NCBI GenBank assembly: GCA_963652365.1
Contig: CAVJTH010000027.1
Location: forward strand, 1-34,635
DNA from: Hallerella sp963652365
Lineage (GTDB): Bacteria > Fibrobacterota > Fibrobacteria > Fibrobacterales > Fibrobacteraceae
Reading direction: 5' to 3'
DNA length: 34,635 nt
Each line of letters opens with the position of its first letter. The first letter of the stretch is position 1. Below, in pieces: positions 7,114-14,917 of the stretch. A program made the position numbers and the translations under genes. The notes beneath the pieces are model-generated. The model was not told the DNA's origin. It searched no databases and saw only the letters and a program-made list of their open reading frames with translations.

Positions 7114-7974
7114 ATGGTTGTGGTGATAATTTTGATTTTGTTGCTTTTGACCGCTCTGGTCGGGATGCTTGTCCAGAATGCGAAGCTGAAGAGAAGGCTC
7201 CGTACGATCGACACGATTAGCAAGAACACGAAATCCCTTTGGGCAGTCCTGGACTTGAAGACGATGCGGGTAAGGACCGCTTCGTATTCGCTGCTCGAAA
7301 TCGTCGGGCTCTCTGCCGAGAACGTTGCGGAACACGACCCGAAGGAAGTGATACACCCCGACGATCTGGATCTTCTGGGTGTCGCCTTTCGCATAGCCAG
7401 CAAAACGAAAGTCTTTGATCGGGTTCGCATTCGCCTGCGCGATATCCGCTACGGTTGGCAATGGTACGAAAACTATGGATTCTTTATGGAAGAGGGTGCC
7501 CGTCCACTCTTCTTCTGTTCCTATTTTCCGATAAACGACAGGATGCGCATTAGCGAAGAGCTGATCGAGACGAAGCGCCGGATGGCCATCATGCTGAACA
7601 ATTCGTTTAACATCATCTGGACTCTGGACTGCTCGTCAAGAGCGCTGACGCTTCTGACGGACGTTACGCGCGAACGCTTTGGCGTTGACGATCGCAAGGC
7701 CGGATTGCTTCCGTCGAACGATGCCTTTTTCCTGAAAGAGGATCTGATGGCTTTCCGCAAGATGCTGAACATTCGGATCGAAGCCCTTTCGAAAAACGGG
7801 ATGACGCGGGACAAGCCGCAAGGATTCATGGTCCGGGTAAAGAATCGGGATGGCAGCATCGTCCATTTTGTGACGCGCAGCACGCTGGAAAAAAACGATG
7901 CGGGAAAGTTTGTCCTTTACGGGGTAAGCCGCGTGGCTCTAGACAATGATGAATTTAAGGATGAATTTCATTGA
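7114..7974 (+). CDS. Membrane-anchored PAS-domain protein without output domain
   Basis: This 286-aa protein has one N-terminal membrane helix at residues 1-20 (VVVIILILLLLTALVGML). Two PAS-like sensor modules follow. The first, about 38-145, has the typical VIHPDDLDLL and ends in WQWYENYGFF. The second, about 160-275, has FNIIWTLDCSSRALTLL and ends in IVHFVTRSTLEKNDAGKFVLYGVSRV, the latter as in PAS/PAC C-terminal strands. No histidine kinase, GGDEF, HTH or other output domain follows, so it must signal through a partner if at all. Its end overlaps ribD by 29 bp. It may be a truncated former kinase, but no remnant of a kinase is visible. Confidence 0.8.
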   Translation: MVVVIILILLLLTALVGMLVQNAKLKRRLRTIDTISKNTKSLWAVLDLKTMRVRTASYSLLEIVGLSAENVAEHDPKEVIHPDDLDLLGVAFRIASKTKVFDRVRIRLRDIRYGWQWYENYGFFMEEGARPLFFCSYFPINDRMRISEELIETKRRMAIMLNNSFNIIWTLDCSSRALTLLTDVTRERFGVDDRKAGLLPSNDAFFLKEDLMAFRKMLNIRIEALSKNGMTRDKPQGFMVRVKNRDGSIVHFVTRSTLEKNDAGKFVLYGVSRVALDNDEFKDEFH

Positions 7975-9001
7975 ATCGGCTTTTGAAGAGGCCCTGTCGG
8001 CGGTAGGAATCTCCTTTCCCAATCCGGCGGTCGGGGCTGTCGTCGTAAGGGACGGTGTCGTTGTCGGGCGCGGACACACGCAAGTCGTTCACGGTCCCCA
8101 TGCGGAAGTGATGGCTCTTCGGGATGCGGGCGACGCGGCGCGAGGCGCGACCTTGTACGTGACGCTTGAACCTTGTTGCCACTTTGGGCGTACGCCTCCG
8201 TGTACCGATGCGATTATCGCGGCGGGAATCCGCGATGTCTTCTTTGCGCATCGGGACCCCAATCCGCTTGTCCGCGGCAAGAGCGAACAGGTTCTTTCGC
8301 ATGCCGGGATAGCTTCTGTCTGTGTGGAAGCGCCAAGGGAATATCTGTCCTTTTATGACGCATACGATTATTTTGTGCGGACAGGACGGACATTTGTCGA
8401 ATGCAAGATCGCGGAATCGGCGGATGGCCTGATCGCGGGACCTTCCGGAAGCCCGGTTCGCATAACGGGTCTCGCCGCAGACAGATGGACCGCTAGATGG
8501 CGGCGTTCGGCGGAATACATTCTCGTTGGCGGGGGGACGGCCAACACGGACAATCCCCGTCTGTCGGTGCGCGGTGTCGCGGGAAACAGTCCACATCGGG
8601 CCGTTCTTTGCGGAAACAGGAAGCTCCTTGCGAACCTGCATCTTTTCGGAAATCCTTCCGATAGGCCGCTCGTCTTTAGCCGAACCTTGCAGGAAGACAT
8701 TTCGCCGGTTGCCGACGTGCGGATCCTGGATTCGGACGACTTTGCAAGGAACTGGAAGACGGTACTGGACGAGTTTTCGCGGATGGGAGTCCACCGGCTG
8801 GTGGTCGAACCGGGCAGGACGCTTGCCCAAAAAATCCTGGAGTCGGGAATGTGGAATCGCTTCTACGTGATTCGTTCTCCGCGAAGGCTGGAACGCGGTC
8901 TCGCCTGGCGAACGGGAATCGAACCGGATCCTTGCCTTTCCGAAGACCTGGACGGAGATCTCCTGTTCCTTTCGGAAAACCGCGAACCGAAATTTCAATA
9001 G
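7946..9001 (+). CDS. ribD: Bifunctional riboflavin biosynthesis protein RibD
   Basis: Catalyses the second and third committed steps of riboflavin synthesis: deamination of the diaminopyrimidine phosphoribosyl intermediate, then NADPH-dependent reduction of its ribose. Residues are numbered from the ATG at 7946 (351 aa, normal length). The N-terminal deaminase has HAE at 52-54 and the zinc cysteines C77 and C86 in PCCHFGRTPPC. The reductase domain starts near residue 150 with FVECKIAESADGLIAG and has GGGTANTDNPRLSVRG. An internal ATG at 7961 (MNFIESAF) is an equally credible start; neither has a well-placed Shine-Dalgarno. The gene overlaps the PAS gene at its 5' end, and its stop overlaps the convergent protease gene by 7 bp. 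Confidence 0.95.
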   Translation: MMNLRMNFIESAFEEALSAVGISFPNPAVGAVVVRDGVVVGRGHTQVVHGPHAEVMALRDAGDAARGATLYVTLEPCCHFGRTPPCTDAIIAAGIRDVFFAHRDPNPLVRGKSEQVLSHAGIASVCVEAPREYLSFYDAYDYFVRTGRTFVECKIAESADGLIAGPSGSPVRITGLAADRWTARWRRSAEYILVGGGTANTDNPRLSVRGVAGNSPHRAVLCGNRKLLANLHLFGNPSDRPLVFSRTLQEDISPVADVRILDSDDFARNWKTVLDEFSRMGVHRLVVEPGRTLAQKILESGMWNRFYVIRSPRRLERGLAWRTGIEPDPCLSEDLDGDLLFLSENREPKFQ

Positions 9002-10632
9002 ACGACGAGAAATGGCGTCGCCTTGTTTCTTGCGCCGGCTCTAAAGAAGTAAAGCCCGGGTGCCAGCCGTTCCCGAATTTCTTCGGCTCGTACGCAGAAG
9101 CCCGTTCCCGTATAGGAAAACCGCTTGACCAGTTTCCCGGCGCGGGTGCGGATTTCGAGAAAGCGTTTCGTTTCGGGGAGAGATGCGAAGCATAGCGGCG
9201 TATCGCCTCGCCACGGGTTCGGGTAGCTGCGCATCGGGAGCGTATCCGTCTTGATCGTGCCGCTAGAAGCGCCTTGCAGCCTGGAGAGGATAAGGACCGC
9301 GTTTTCCGATTTGGCGACAAGGGGAGAAATTCCGGTCCATGAAAGGGTATCCATGGAAAGGAATGTCGTCCTTTGATTTTTTCCGTATAGGGCGACCGAG
9401 GCTTTTCCCTTGAACTGGGAAAGTTCGGGAAAGGAATCCGGCGTGATTCGGTAATAGTCGATGGCGGGCGCTTCGAGCGTAACGGGGGCAACGGTCGGCT
9501 TTTTTAGAAGGGGCGCGACGGGCCAGTCGGAAAAGTCGTCGGCAAAGCGGAATGTCGAATCGGAAAAGTCGGCGCGGATTCCCGAAAAGAAAAGTTTCCG
9601 GGCGAAATCGGCAAAGGCCGAGTCCGGGTCGAGATTTCGGGAGGCGAGTTCCTTGGCGTAAACCGTTTCGATGCTCGAATCCGGCATGGAAGAAAAGCGT
9701 TCCCACAGCCTAGTGTCGAAATTCTTGCCCCAGGCGTCTAGATTGTAAAGCCCCCAGACGGCCAGGCCGTAGCTCGAAGCGATCCGGTCGAAAGAGGTTC
9801 CGGTCGAGCTGAAAAAGGAGGGCAGGTAAAGCCAATAGTCGTCGGCGTCTGGCGAGGCGATTTCTTCGAGTGCCGTCGCGGACGCTTCGAACCAGTAGGA
9901 ATCGTATTCGAGAAAGTCGATGTAGCTTGCCTGGATTGCGTGGTAAAGTTCGTGGGCGGCGGTAGTGCGAAGCGCGAGCCCGTAGTCCTTCGAATAGTTC
10001 TTTCCGGTCAAGTCGTTCGTGACGGGAAGGGTCGCCTGGACGTAACGGCAAGACGAACCGGAAATTTCCTGGATGACGGGATTGCTTTCGTCCGGGTACA
10101 GAAAGTCGTTGTCGATGACGATTTCCGTTGCCGCGGGATTCGAGATGTCGGGCGGAAAGGTCAATCCCATGCAGGCCGTGCAAAAGCCTCCCAGGAGTGC
10201 CGCGTTGTCGCGCACAAGGCTGATGTCGATGACTTCGACCGGGTATCGGCCGCTGTCTCCGCTTTTTCGAAAATGCCATGTCGGATTTGCGCCCTCCGGT
10301 TTCCGTGTCCCGTTTTGCATGTGAAAGTTCCATGCGGATTCCAGAATGCGGGCGAGCGAATCGATCCAGGCTTCGGTGGTCCTGTGCGGACCGTCGAGGA
10401 CATAGTAGATTTGAAAGTGGGAAGTCTTGCGTTCCTTGACTGCCGATGTGTCGTAGTAAAGTTCCGGGTCGCAGCTTGTCGAGGAAATGCTCGCTGTCCG
10501 TGCCTCCGCTCTCGGGATCTTGGCGTTTCGGAAACGCTCCTGAACTTGGCTTGTCCCGCAAAATGGATTGGCGAACGTTTCGAAAGCGAGAACCGCGAGG
10601 AGTCCGAGTGATTTCCGGAATGGGAATTTCAT
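8995..10632 (-). CDS. Exported HExxH metallopeptidase-like protein with sorting-type tail
   Basis: This 545-aa protein has a signal peptide at about residues 1-21 (LAVLAFETFA). A zinc-protease signature HELYH lies at 227-231, with a likely third ligand E249 in YWFEASATALEE. That arrangement (HExxH, 17 residues, then E) fits gluzincin-like proteins, including the MXAN_6640-type putative metalloproteases. Four cysteines between 150 and 195 may form disulfides. From about 460 the C-terminus has YPNPWRGDTPLCF, LEIRTRAGKLVKRF and GLYFFRAG, closely resembling the FlgD-like/secretion-sorting domains of gliding-type surface proteins. The ATG at 10632 overlaps the stop of the upstream decarboxylase gene by 4 bp. 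Secretion to the surface is inferred from the tail. Confidence 0.8.
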   Translation of the reverse strand: MKFPFRKSLGLLAVLAFETFANPFCGTSQVQERFRNAKIPRAEARTASISSTSCDPELYYDTSAVKERKTSHFQIYYVLDGPHRTTEAWIDSLARILESAWNFHMQNGTRKPEGANPTWHFRKSGDSGRYPVEVIDISLVRDNAALLGGFCTACMGLTFPPDISNPAATEIVIDNDFLYPDESNPVIQEISGSSCRYVQATLPVTNDLTGKNYSKDYGLALRTTAAHELYHAIQASYIDFLEYDSYWFEASATALEEIASPDADDYWLYLPSFFSSTGTSFDRIASSYGLAVWGLYNLDAWGKNFDTRLWERFSSMPDSSIETVYAKELASRNLDPDSAFADFARKLFFSGIRADFSDSTFRFADDFSDWPVAPLLKKPTVAPVTLEAPAIDYYRITPDSFPELSQFKGKASVALYGKNQRTTFLSMDTLSWTGISPLVAKSENAVLILSRLQGASSGTIKTDTLPMRSYPNPWRGDTPLCFASLPETKRFLEIRTRAGKLVKRFSYTGTGFCVRAEEIRERLAPGLYFFRAGARNKATPFLVVY

Positions 10633-12443
10633 GGGCGACGCTTCATCGCTTTCCAGAGAATGTCCTTGGCCTGGGCTTCGAGTTTCGGGTCGTCTTCGAC
10701 AGTTCCTTGCAGGCAGGGCTTGGTGCGCGCGTCGATGATCAGCGGGGCTTCGCATTGCCAGTGCTTTTGGTTAAAACCTGAATTGGCTCCGTAGATGTCT
10801 CGGGCCGGGTCGCTGCGCGTAAAGGTGACCCAAAGCCAGTTGTCGAGGGTTCGCGCCGTAAACGAAGAGTCGTCCACCACGGTAACCAGCGGGAACCTTT
10901 CGCGAAAGTTCCAGCGAAAAAGCGATTCGGCAAGTCCATCGATGCTTGCGTCTGCGCTTCCCTGGATGGCGATCGCTCCCGGAAAGATGAAACGCGGATT
11001 CGAAAATCCCTGGGGAAGGGAAAGTTCCGAAATCCCGTCCTCCGGGGAACGCCCGAGTTGCCGGACAGGAGAGCCGACCGCCGCGACGATGACTTTGGAA
11101 CCGTGGTTGAGCTTGCGCCCGGAGTAGTCCAGCGTATCGATGGTCGTTTCCGTCTGAAAGTGAATGTCCCTGTCCAGGTGGACGCGTTCCAGGATGTGTA
11201 CAAGGTAATTGACGATGTCTTGCGTGTCGAGATCTTCGGAATCTTCCCGGGCCGCGATAAAGAGATACTTGGAAAGGGAAACCTGGTTGTAGCCCAAAAG
11301 CGCGTTCGCTTCCTTGAGCAGTTCCATCGGTTCGCGTTCCGAAAGATACGGCGTGTAGCGTTCCTTTCCAATCGCGAGGAGTAGCGGGTGTACGCCGGCC
11401 GCGTCAACGGCGTTCATTTCGCAGATTCCCGGGAGAGATTCCGGTACGACAGGACGCACCAGCTCTCCGATGAGCTTGCCGAAAACGGAATCTTCTTGCG
11501 GAGGCCTGCCGACGGTCGTAAAGGGGAATATCGCGTTAGCCTTGCAGAAAACCTTTTTGACTCGAAGATAGGGAAATTCGTGCCTTGCGGAATAGTAGCC
11601 GATATGGTCGCCAAAAGGCCCTTCGGGCTTGAGATCCGGAGCGACTTCTCCGAGAATGCAGAAATCCGCGTCGGACGAAACCTTCCAGCCGTCAAGGTTC
11701 CTGTAGCGGAACGCCCGGCCTCCGAGAAGCCCCGCGAATGTCAATTCGGAAAGTCCCGGAGGCATGGGCATGATGGCCGCGAGGGTATGCGCGGGCGGGC
11801 CTCCCAGCCAGATGCTGACCTTGAGCGGTTCGCCGTTCCGGATGGCCGCTTCGTGGTGCCTTGCGATGTCGCGCTCGATCTGGTAGTGCAGGCCGCATTC
11901 CCCGTTCGCGGCATAGTCGTTCCCCGAAATCTGGATGCGGTACATGCCCAGGTTGGACTTGAGAATGGCGTTTTCGCCGGGGGATTGCGAAAAGACTTGC
12001 GGCAGGGTCAGAAAGGCGCCGCCATCTTCCCGGTGCAGCCGGATCTGCGGCAGTCGGTCGAGAGTGGTTGTCCGGTCGAGAACCGGAGCGAAAAGGCTTT
12101 TGTGGGGAAGCGCGGAAAGTCCGATTCCGGGAAGGCTCGCGAGACGCGCGGGATGCTTCAGGATGGAAAACGGGTCGGTGTGAAAGGCGATGGCCGTTTC
12201 GGCTTTTTTCCATGTATCGCGAAAAAGAAAGCGCGCTCGTTCCATGGTGCCGAAAATGTTCGCCGCGGCTCGGAACGGAGACCCCTGGACGTGTTCGAAA
12301 AGAAGCGCCGGCAAGGATTCCTTCGTGGCGATTTCCGCCATCTTGGGCATGAGCAGGTCGGGCGAGACTTCTTCGCCGATGCGGAGGAGCATTCCGTGCT
12401 TTTCGAGATCCTGGAGCGCCGCTTCGAGCGAAGGGTACGACAT
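10629..12443 (-). CDS. UbiD-family menaquinone biosynthesis decarboxylase
   Basis: This 604-aa protein has the length and sequence of the UbiD-like decarboxylases of the futalosine menaquinone pathway (SCO4490/MqnL type), which use prenylated FMN to remove a carboxylate from the naphthoate intermediate. It has the typical opening (SLEAALQDLEKHGMLLRI), PGIGLSALPHKSLFAP near 104, and PEGPFGDHIGYYSARHEFP near 275. Late blocks are VDDSSFTARTLDNWLWVTFTRSDPARDIYGAN and the closing DAR-KP-region. A UbiX-type prenyl-FMN maker is not in the window. The presence of mqnC three genes upstream in the same run supports the menaquinone assignment over ubiquinone. No second ubiquinone gene is seen. Confidence 0.85.
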   Translation of the reverse strand: MSYPSLEAALQDLEKHGMLLRIGEEVSPDLLMPKMAEIATKESLPALLFEHVQGSPFRAAANIFGTMERARFLFRDTWKKAETAIAFHTDPFSILKHPARLASLPGIGLSALPHKSLFAPVLDRTTTLDRLPQIRLHREDGGAFLTLPQVFSQSPGENAILKSNLGMYRIQISGNDYAANGECGLHYQIERDIARHHEAAIRNGEPLKVSIWLGGPPAHTLAAIMPMPPGLSELTFAGLLGGRAFRYRNLDGWKVSSDADFCILGEVAPDLKPEGPFGDHIGYYSARHEFPYLRVKKVFCKANAIFPFTTVGRPPQEDSVFGKLIGELVRPVVPESLPGICEMNAVDAAGVHPLLLAIGKERYTPYLSEREPMELLKEANALLGYNQVSLSKYLFIAAREDSEDLDTQDIVNYLVHILERVHLDRDIHFQTETTIDTLDYSGRKLNHGSKVIVAAVGSPVRQLGRSPEDGISELSLPQGFSNPRFIFPGAIAIQGSADASIDGLAESLFRWNFRERFPLVTVVDDSSFTARTLDNWLWVTFTRSDPARDIYGANSGFNQKHWQCEAPLIIDARTKPCLQGTVEDDPKLEAQAKDILWKAMKRRP

Positions 12444-12454
12444 GAAATTTCGCG

Positions 12455-12940
12455 CTAGCCTGCGGAAAGGCTTTCGGACGAAAACGCCTGGAAGGATTCG
12501 GTCTTTCGACGGGATTCAAAGGCGCTCTTGGCCTGGACAAGAGCCTTTCGAGAAGAAAGCGCGTATCGGATTTTCGCGTTTTCCAGCGCGCGTTCCAGAT
12601 CGGGAGATTCCCCGCTGAAATGAATCTCGTCCGTATATTCCAGGAGACTTTCCGAAACGGTCTGCCCGTGTGTCGCGGAGAATGCGGTGAAAGGTCCCTG
12701 CCCGAGTTCCGCATGCCATGACGAGCCTTCGATTTTCGACACGAGGCATTTCCACTGGACGGTCCGAAATCCGGAAACGAGACGGAAGGAAACGGTCGCG
12801 CCAATCTGCAATTCGCCATCGATCCGGAAGAACAGGGTCGGGGATTCCTCGACGGAAATCTGCAGAGGAAAGACGCGGAGCAGTTCGTCCGCTTCGTGTT
12901 CCTGGATCCGGAATCCCGATGTCTGAAAAAGATTTCCCAT
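12455..12940 (-). CDS. Unknown 161-aa soluble protein
   Basis: Not recognised. The first two thirds (about 1-115) look like a small beta-barrel fold with alternating hydrophobics (TLFFRIDGELQIGATVSFRLVSGF). This recalls PilZ-like domains, but the RxxxR and (D/N)xSxxG motifs that would bind cyclic-di-GMP are not evident. The last 45 residues form an Ala/Lys/Arg-rich helical segment ending in a Ser-rich tail. There is no signal peptide or membrane helix. It sits 3 bp after the rhomboid gene and 11 bp before the UbiD-type gene, so it is part of the operon. Confidence 0.7.
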   Translation of the reverse strand: MGNLFQTSGFRIQEHEADELLRVFPLQISVEESPTLFFRIDGELQIGATVSFRLVSGFRTVQWKCLVSKIEGSSWHAELGQGPFTAFSATHGQTVSESLLEYTDEIHFSGESPDLERALENAKIRYALSSRKALVQAKSAFESRRKTESFQAFSSESLSAG

Positions 12941-12943
12941 CTT

Positions 12944-13870
12944 CTACAAAGATAGTAAAATTGCGCGCCACCAGGCGAAAAGGAAAAAGGCGAAGAAGAG
13001 AATCCAGGCGAGCAGATCCCGGATGCCCGTGGGACATCCCCAGAGAAGAACCTTTTTCCTGGGAAGAAATCCGACGCCAAGGCCGAGCACAAGCCCGTAG
13101 AAATGCGCAAGGATGTCCGAATGTTCCCCGATTCCGAGAAAGACGGCGAGGAGAATTGCCGCGCAGAGGGGAGCGAATCTTCGCAGAATTCCGCGGGATT
13201 CCCTGGGCACGAGGCGAAACTCGACTGTCGAAAGCGCACCGAGCGCGCAGAAGACGAACGTCGAAAATCCGAGCGAGCGGAAATCCGTGCGAACCGAACA
13301 GGCGACAAGGAAATTGGCAGCGGACGAAGCGACCGCGAGCGGAAACACGATGCGGGAGAGCGGCATTCGAAAGGCGAGAAGGTTCAGGACGATATAGCCC
13401 GAAACGAGGTTCGACACCAGATGGTGCGCATCGCCGTGGAGCGTCAGCGCGGTGATGGGACGCCACCAGTCGCCTGCGAGGATCCTTTCCGCGTCGGAAA
13501 CGCCTGGATGGTAAAAGCGGCTGCCGTAGCTTGAAAACTGGAGAATGGTGAAGAAGGAAGGAACAGCGAGGACTGCCAGCGGAGAAATGGCGAGACGAAG
13601 CGCGAGAGGGGGATTTTCCCCGTGCGGAGGATTTTCCTTCTGGTACAGGGCGATCTGTTCTTCGGCGGAATCGGCCAAGTCGAAACGGACCGCGATGAGA
13701 TAGGGTCCGCGGTCATCTCGACGAATGTGGTGCGGAATTCCCTGGCTTGCGAGGACGAGGCTGTAGTCGCGAATCTGTTCGTAATCCCCGATGGCCGCGA
13801 CGCGTTCCTGTTCCGATTCCCGGGCGATTTGACTGACGAGGAGTCTTCTGAAGACGGTCGGCGTGCGCAT
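12944..13870 (-). CDS. Rhomboid-family intramembrane serine protease
   Basis: This 308-aa membrane protein has an N-terminal cytosolic domain of about 80 residues, then roughly six to seven membrane helices. The rhomboid signatures are present: WWRPITALTLHGDAHHLVSN (135-154, giving H150 and N154 for the oxyanion site), the catalytic serine S203 in LGFST, and the catalytic histidine H256 in AHFYGLVLGLGVG. Both members of the Ser-His dyad are intact, so it should be active. A TTG at 13885 would extend the frame by 5 codons, but the ATG at 13870, 2 bp past the mqnC stop, is preferred. Its substrate cannot be told from the sequence. Placement next to menaquinone genes is probably operon packing. 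Confidence 0.88.
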   Translation of the reverse strand: MRTPTVFRRLLVSQIARESEQERVAAIGDYEQIRDYSLVLASQGIPHHIRRDDRGPYLIAVRFDLADSAEEQIALYQKENPPHGENPPLALRLAISPLAVLAVPSFFTILQFSSYGSRFYHPGVSDAERILAGDWWRPITALTLHGDAHHLVSNLVSGYIVLNLLAFRMPLSRIVFPLAVASSAANFLVACSVRTDFRSLGFSTFVFCALGALSTVEFRLVPRESRGILRRFAPLCAAILLAVFLGIGEHSDILAHFYGLVLGLGVGFLPRKKVLLWGCPTGIRDLLAWILFFAFFLFAWWRAILLSL

Positions 13871-13872
13871 CG

Positions 13873-14916
13873 CTAGCCATCGCAAGAAAAGTTCAGGTCT
13901 CTGCGGTAAGGTTCAAAGCCCGCCTGCCGGATAAAGGCTTCGGCTTCGGCAACGGTCTGGATTCCGTTGGACTTCAGCACGTTTTCTTCGAGAACGATGC
14001 TGTTGATGTCGTCCGCTCCGGCGTGGAGTCCAAGTTCCCCGATCTGCTTTCCCATTCCGAGAACGGAAACTTCGATGTGCCGGACGTTGTCGAGATAGAG
14101 GCGCGAAAGTCCGAGCACCTTCAGGTATTCCGTCGGGGATACGTGGCGAATCGGAAACCGGTCGGTCTGCGGCTGGAAAGTCCAGGCGACAAAGCTCTTT
14201 ACGCCGCCCGTTTCGTCTTGCAGAGAGCGGACGAGTTCCAGGTGCTGGACGATATCTTCGACCGTTTCCACGGAACCGATGACGATGTTCGCGCTGCCGG
14301 GAAGACCGTTCTTCTGGCAGACGGCAAGGGCCTCTTTCCATTCGTTCGCGCTTAGCTTCTTGGGACTGAGGCGCTTTCGAATCTTGTCGGACAGGATTTC
14401 GGCGCCCGCTCCGGGAACGGACGAAAGCCCCGCTTCCTTGAAGATGCCGAGCAGCTCGTCGAGCGTTAGCTTGTGCGCACTGGCGATGTGTACAAGTTCT
14501 ACCGGCGAAAATCCGCGTACGCGCATCCCGAGTTCCCGGGTGAGCATCTGCAAGGCGTCCGTGTAGTAGGAAATCGGGAGCGTTTCGTTGACGCCTCCCT
14601 GCAGAAAGATCTGGTCCGCGCCGAGACGCCTGGCTTCGAGCGCCTTCTCTCGGATTTTTTCCAGGGTCAGCGTATAGGCGCCACGTTCCTCGGCCTTTCG
14701 GGAAAACGCGCAGAAGTCGCATCCGATGGAACAGACGTTCGTGTAATTGACAATCCGATAGACCGTGTAGCCGACGCGCTTTCCCGGGAGCGTTTCGTTC
14801 CGGACGTCGTCGGCGGTCTTCACGACTTCGGTCCAGTCCGCATCCCTTAGAATCTCTGTCGCCTCTTCGGGCGAGAGACGCTTTTTTGCGAGCGCTTTTT
14901 GAAGCAGCGGATGCAT
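13873..14916 (-). CDS. mqnC: Cyclic dehypoxanthine futalosine synthase MqnC
   Basis: This 347-aa radical SAM enzyme of the futalosine menaquinone pathway makes the spiro-cyclic futalosine product. The [4Fe-4S]/SAM motif is C62-x3-C66-x2-C69 (VCSIGCDFC). Further family blocks are IFLQGGVNETLPISYY, VPGAGAEILSDKIRKRLSPKK, LQDETGGVKSFVAWTFQP and LHAGADDINSIVLEENVL. The GADDxxxxxxEENV ending and the PGAGAEI block fit MqnC better than the related MqnE or CofH. The start is 2 bp from the argS stop and the end 2 bp from the rhomboid gene, so it is co-transcribed. With the UbiD-type gene nearby it implies that this organism makes menaquinone by the futalosine route. Confidence 0.92.
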   Translation of the reverse strand: MHPLLQKALAKKRLSPEEATEILRDADWTEVVKTADDVRNETLPGKRVGYTVYRIVNYTNVCSIGCDFCAFSRKAEERGAYTLTLEKIREKALEARRLGADQIFLQGGVNETLPISYYTDALQMLTRELGMRVRGFSPVELVHIASAHKLTLDELLGIFKEAGLSSVPGAGAEILSDKIRKRLSPKKLSANEWKEALAVCQKNGLPGSANIVIGSVETVEDIVQHLELVRSLQDETGGVKSFVAWTFQPQTDRFPIRHVSPTEYLKVLGLSRLYLDNVRHIEVSVLGMGKQIGELGLHAGADDINSIVLEENVLKSNGIQTVAEAEAFIRQAGFEPYRRDLNFSCDG

Positions 14917-14917
14917 C

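Noticed and set aside
4762..7461. An 899-aa open frame on the minus strand opposite the lamin-tail and barrel genes
   Set aside because: Very rich in Arg, Pro, His and Gly with no recognisable motif; it is the shadow of genes with strong codon bias. The plus-strand genes have signal peptides and Shine-Dalgarno sites.
12455..12940. PilZ cyclic-di-GMP receptor
   Set aside because: The beta-rich texture is suggestive, but the RxxxR and (D/N)xSxxG binding motifs are not found.
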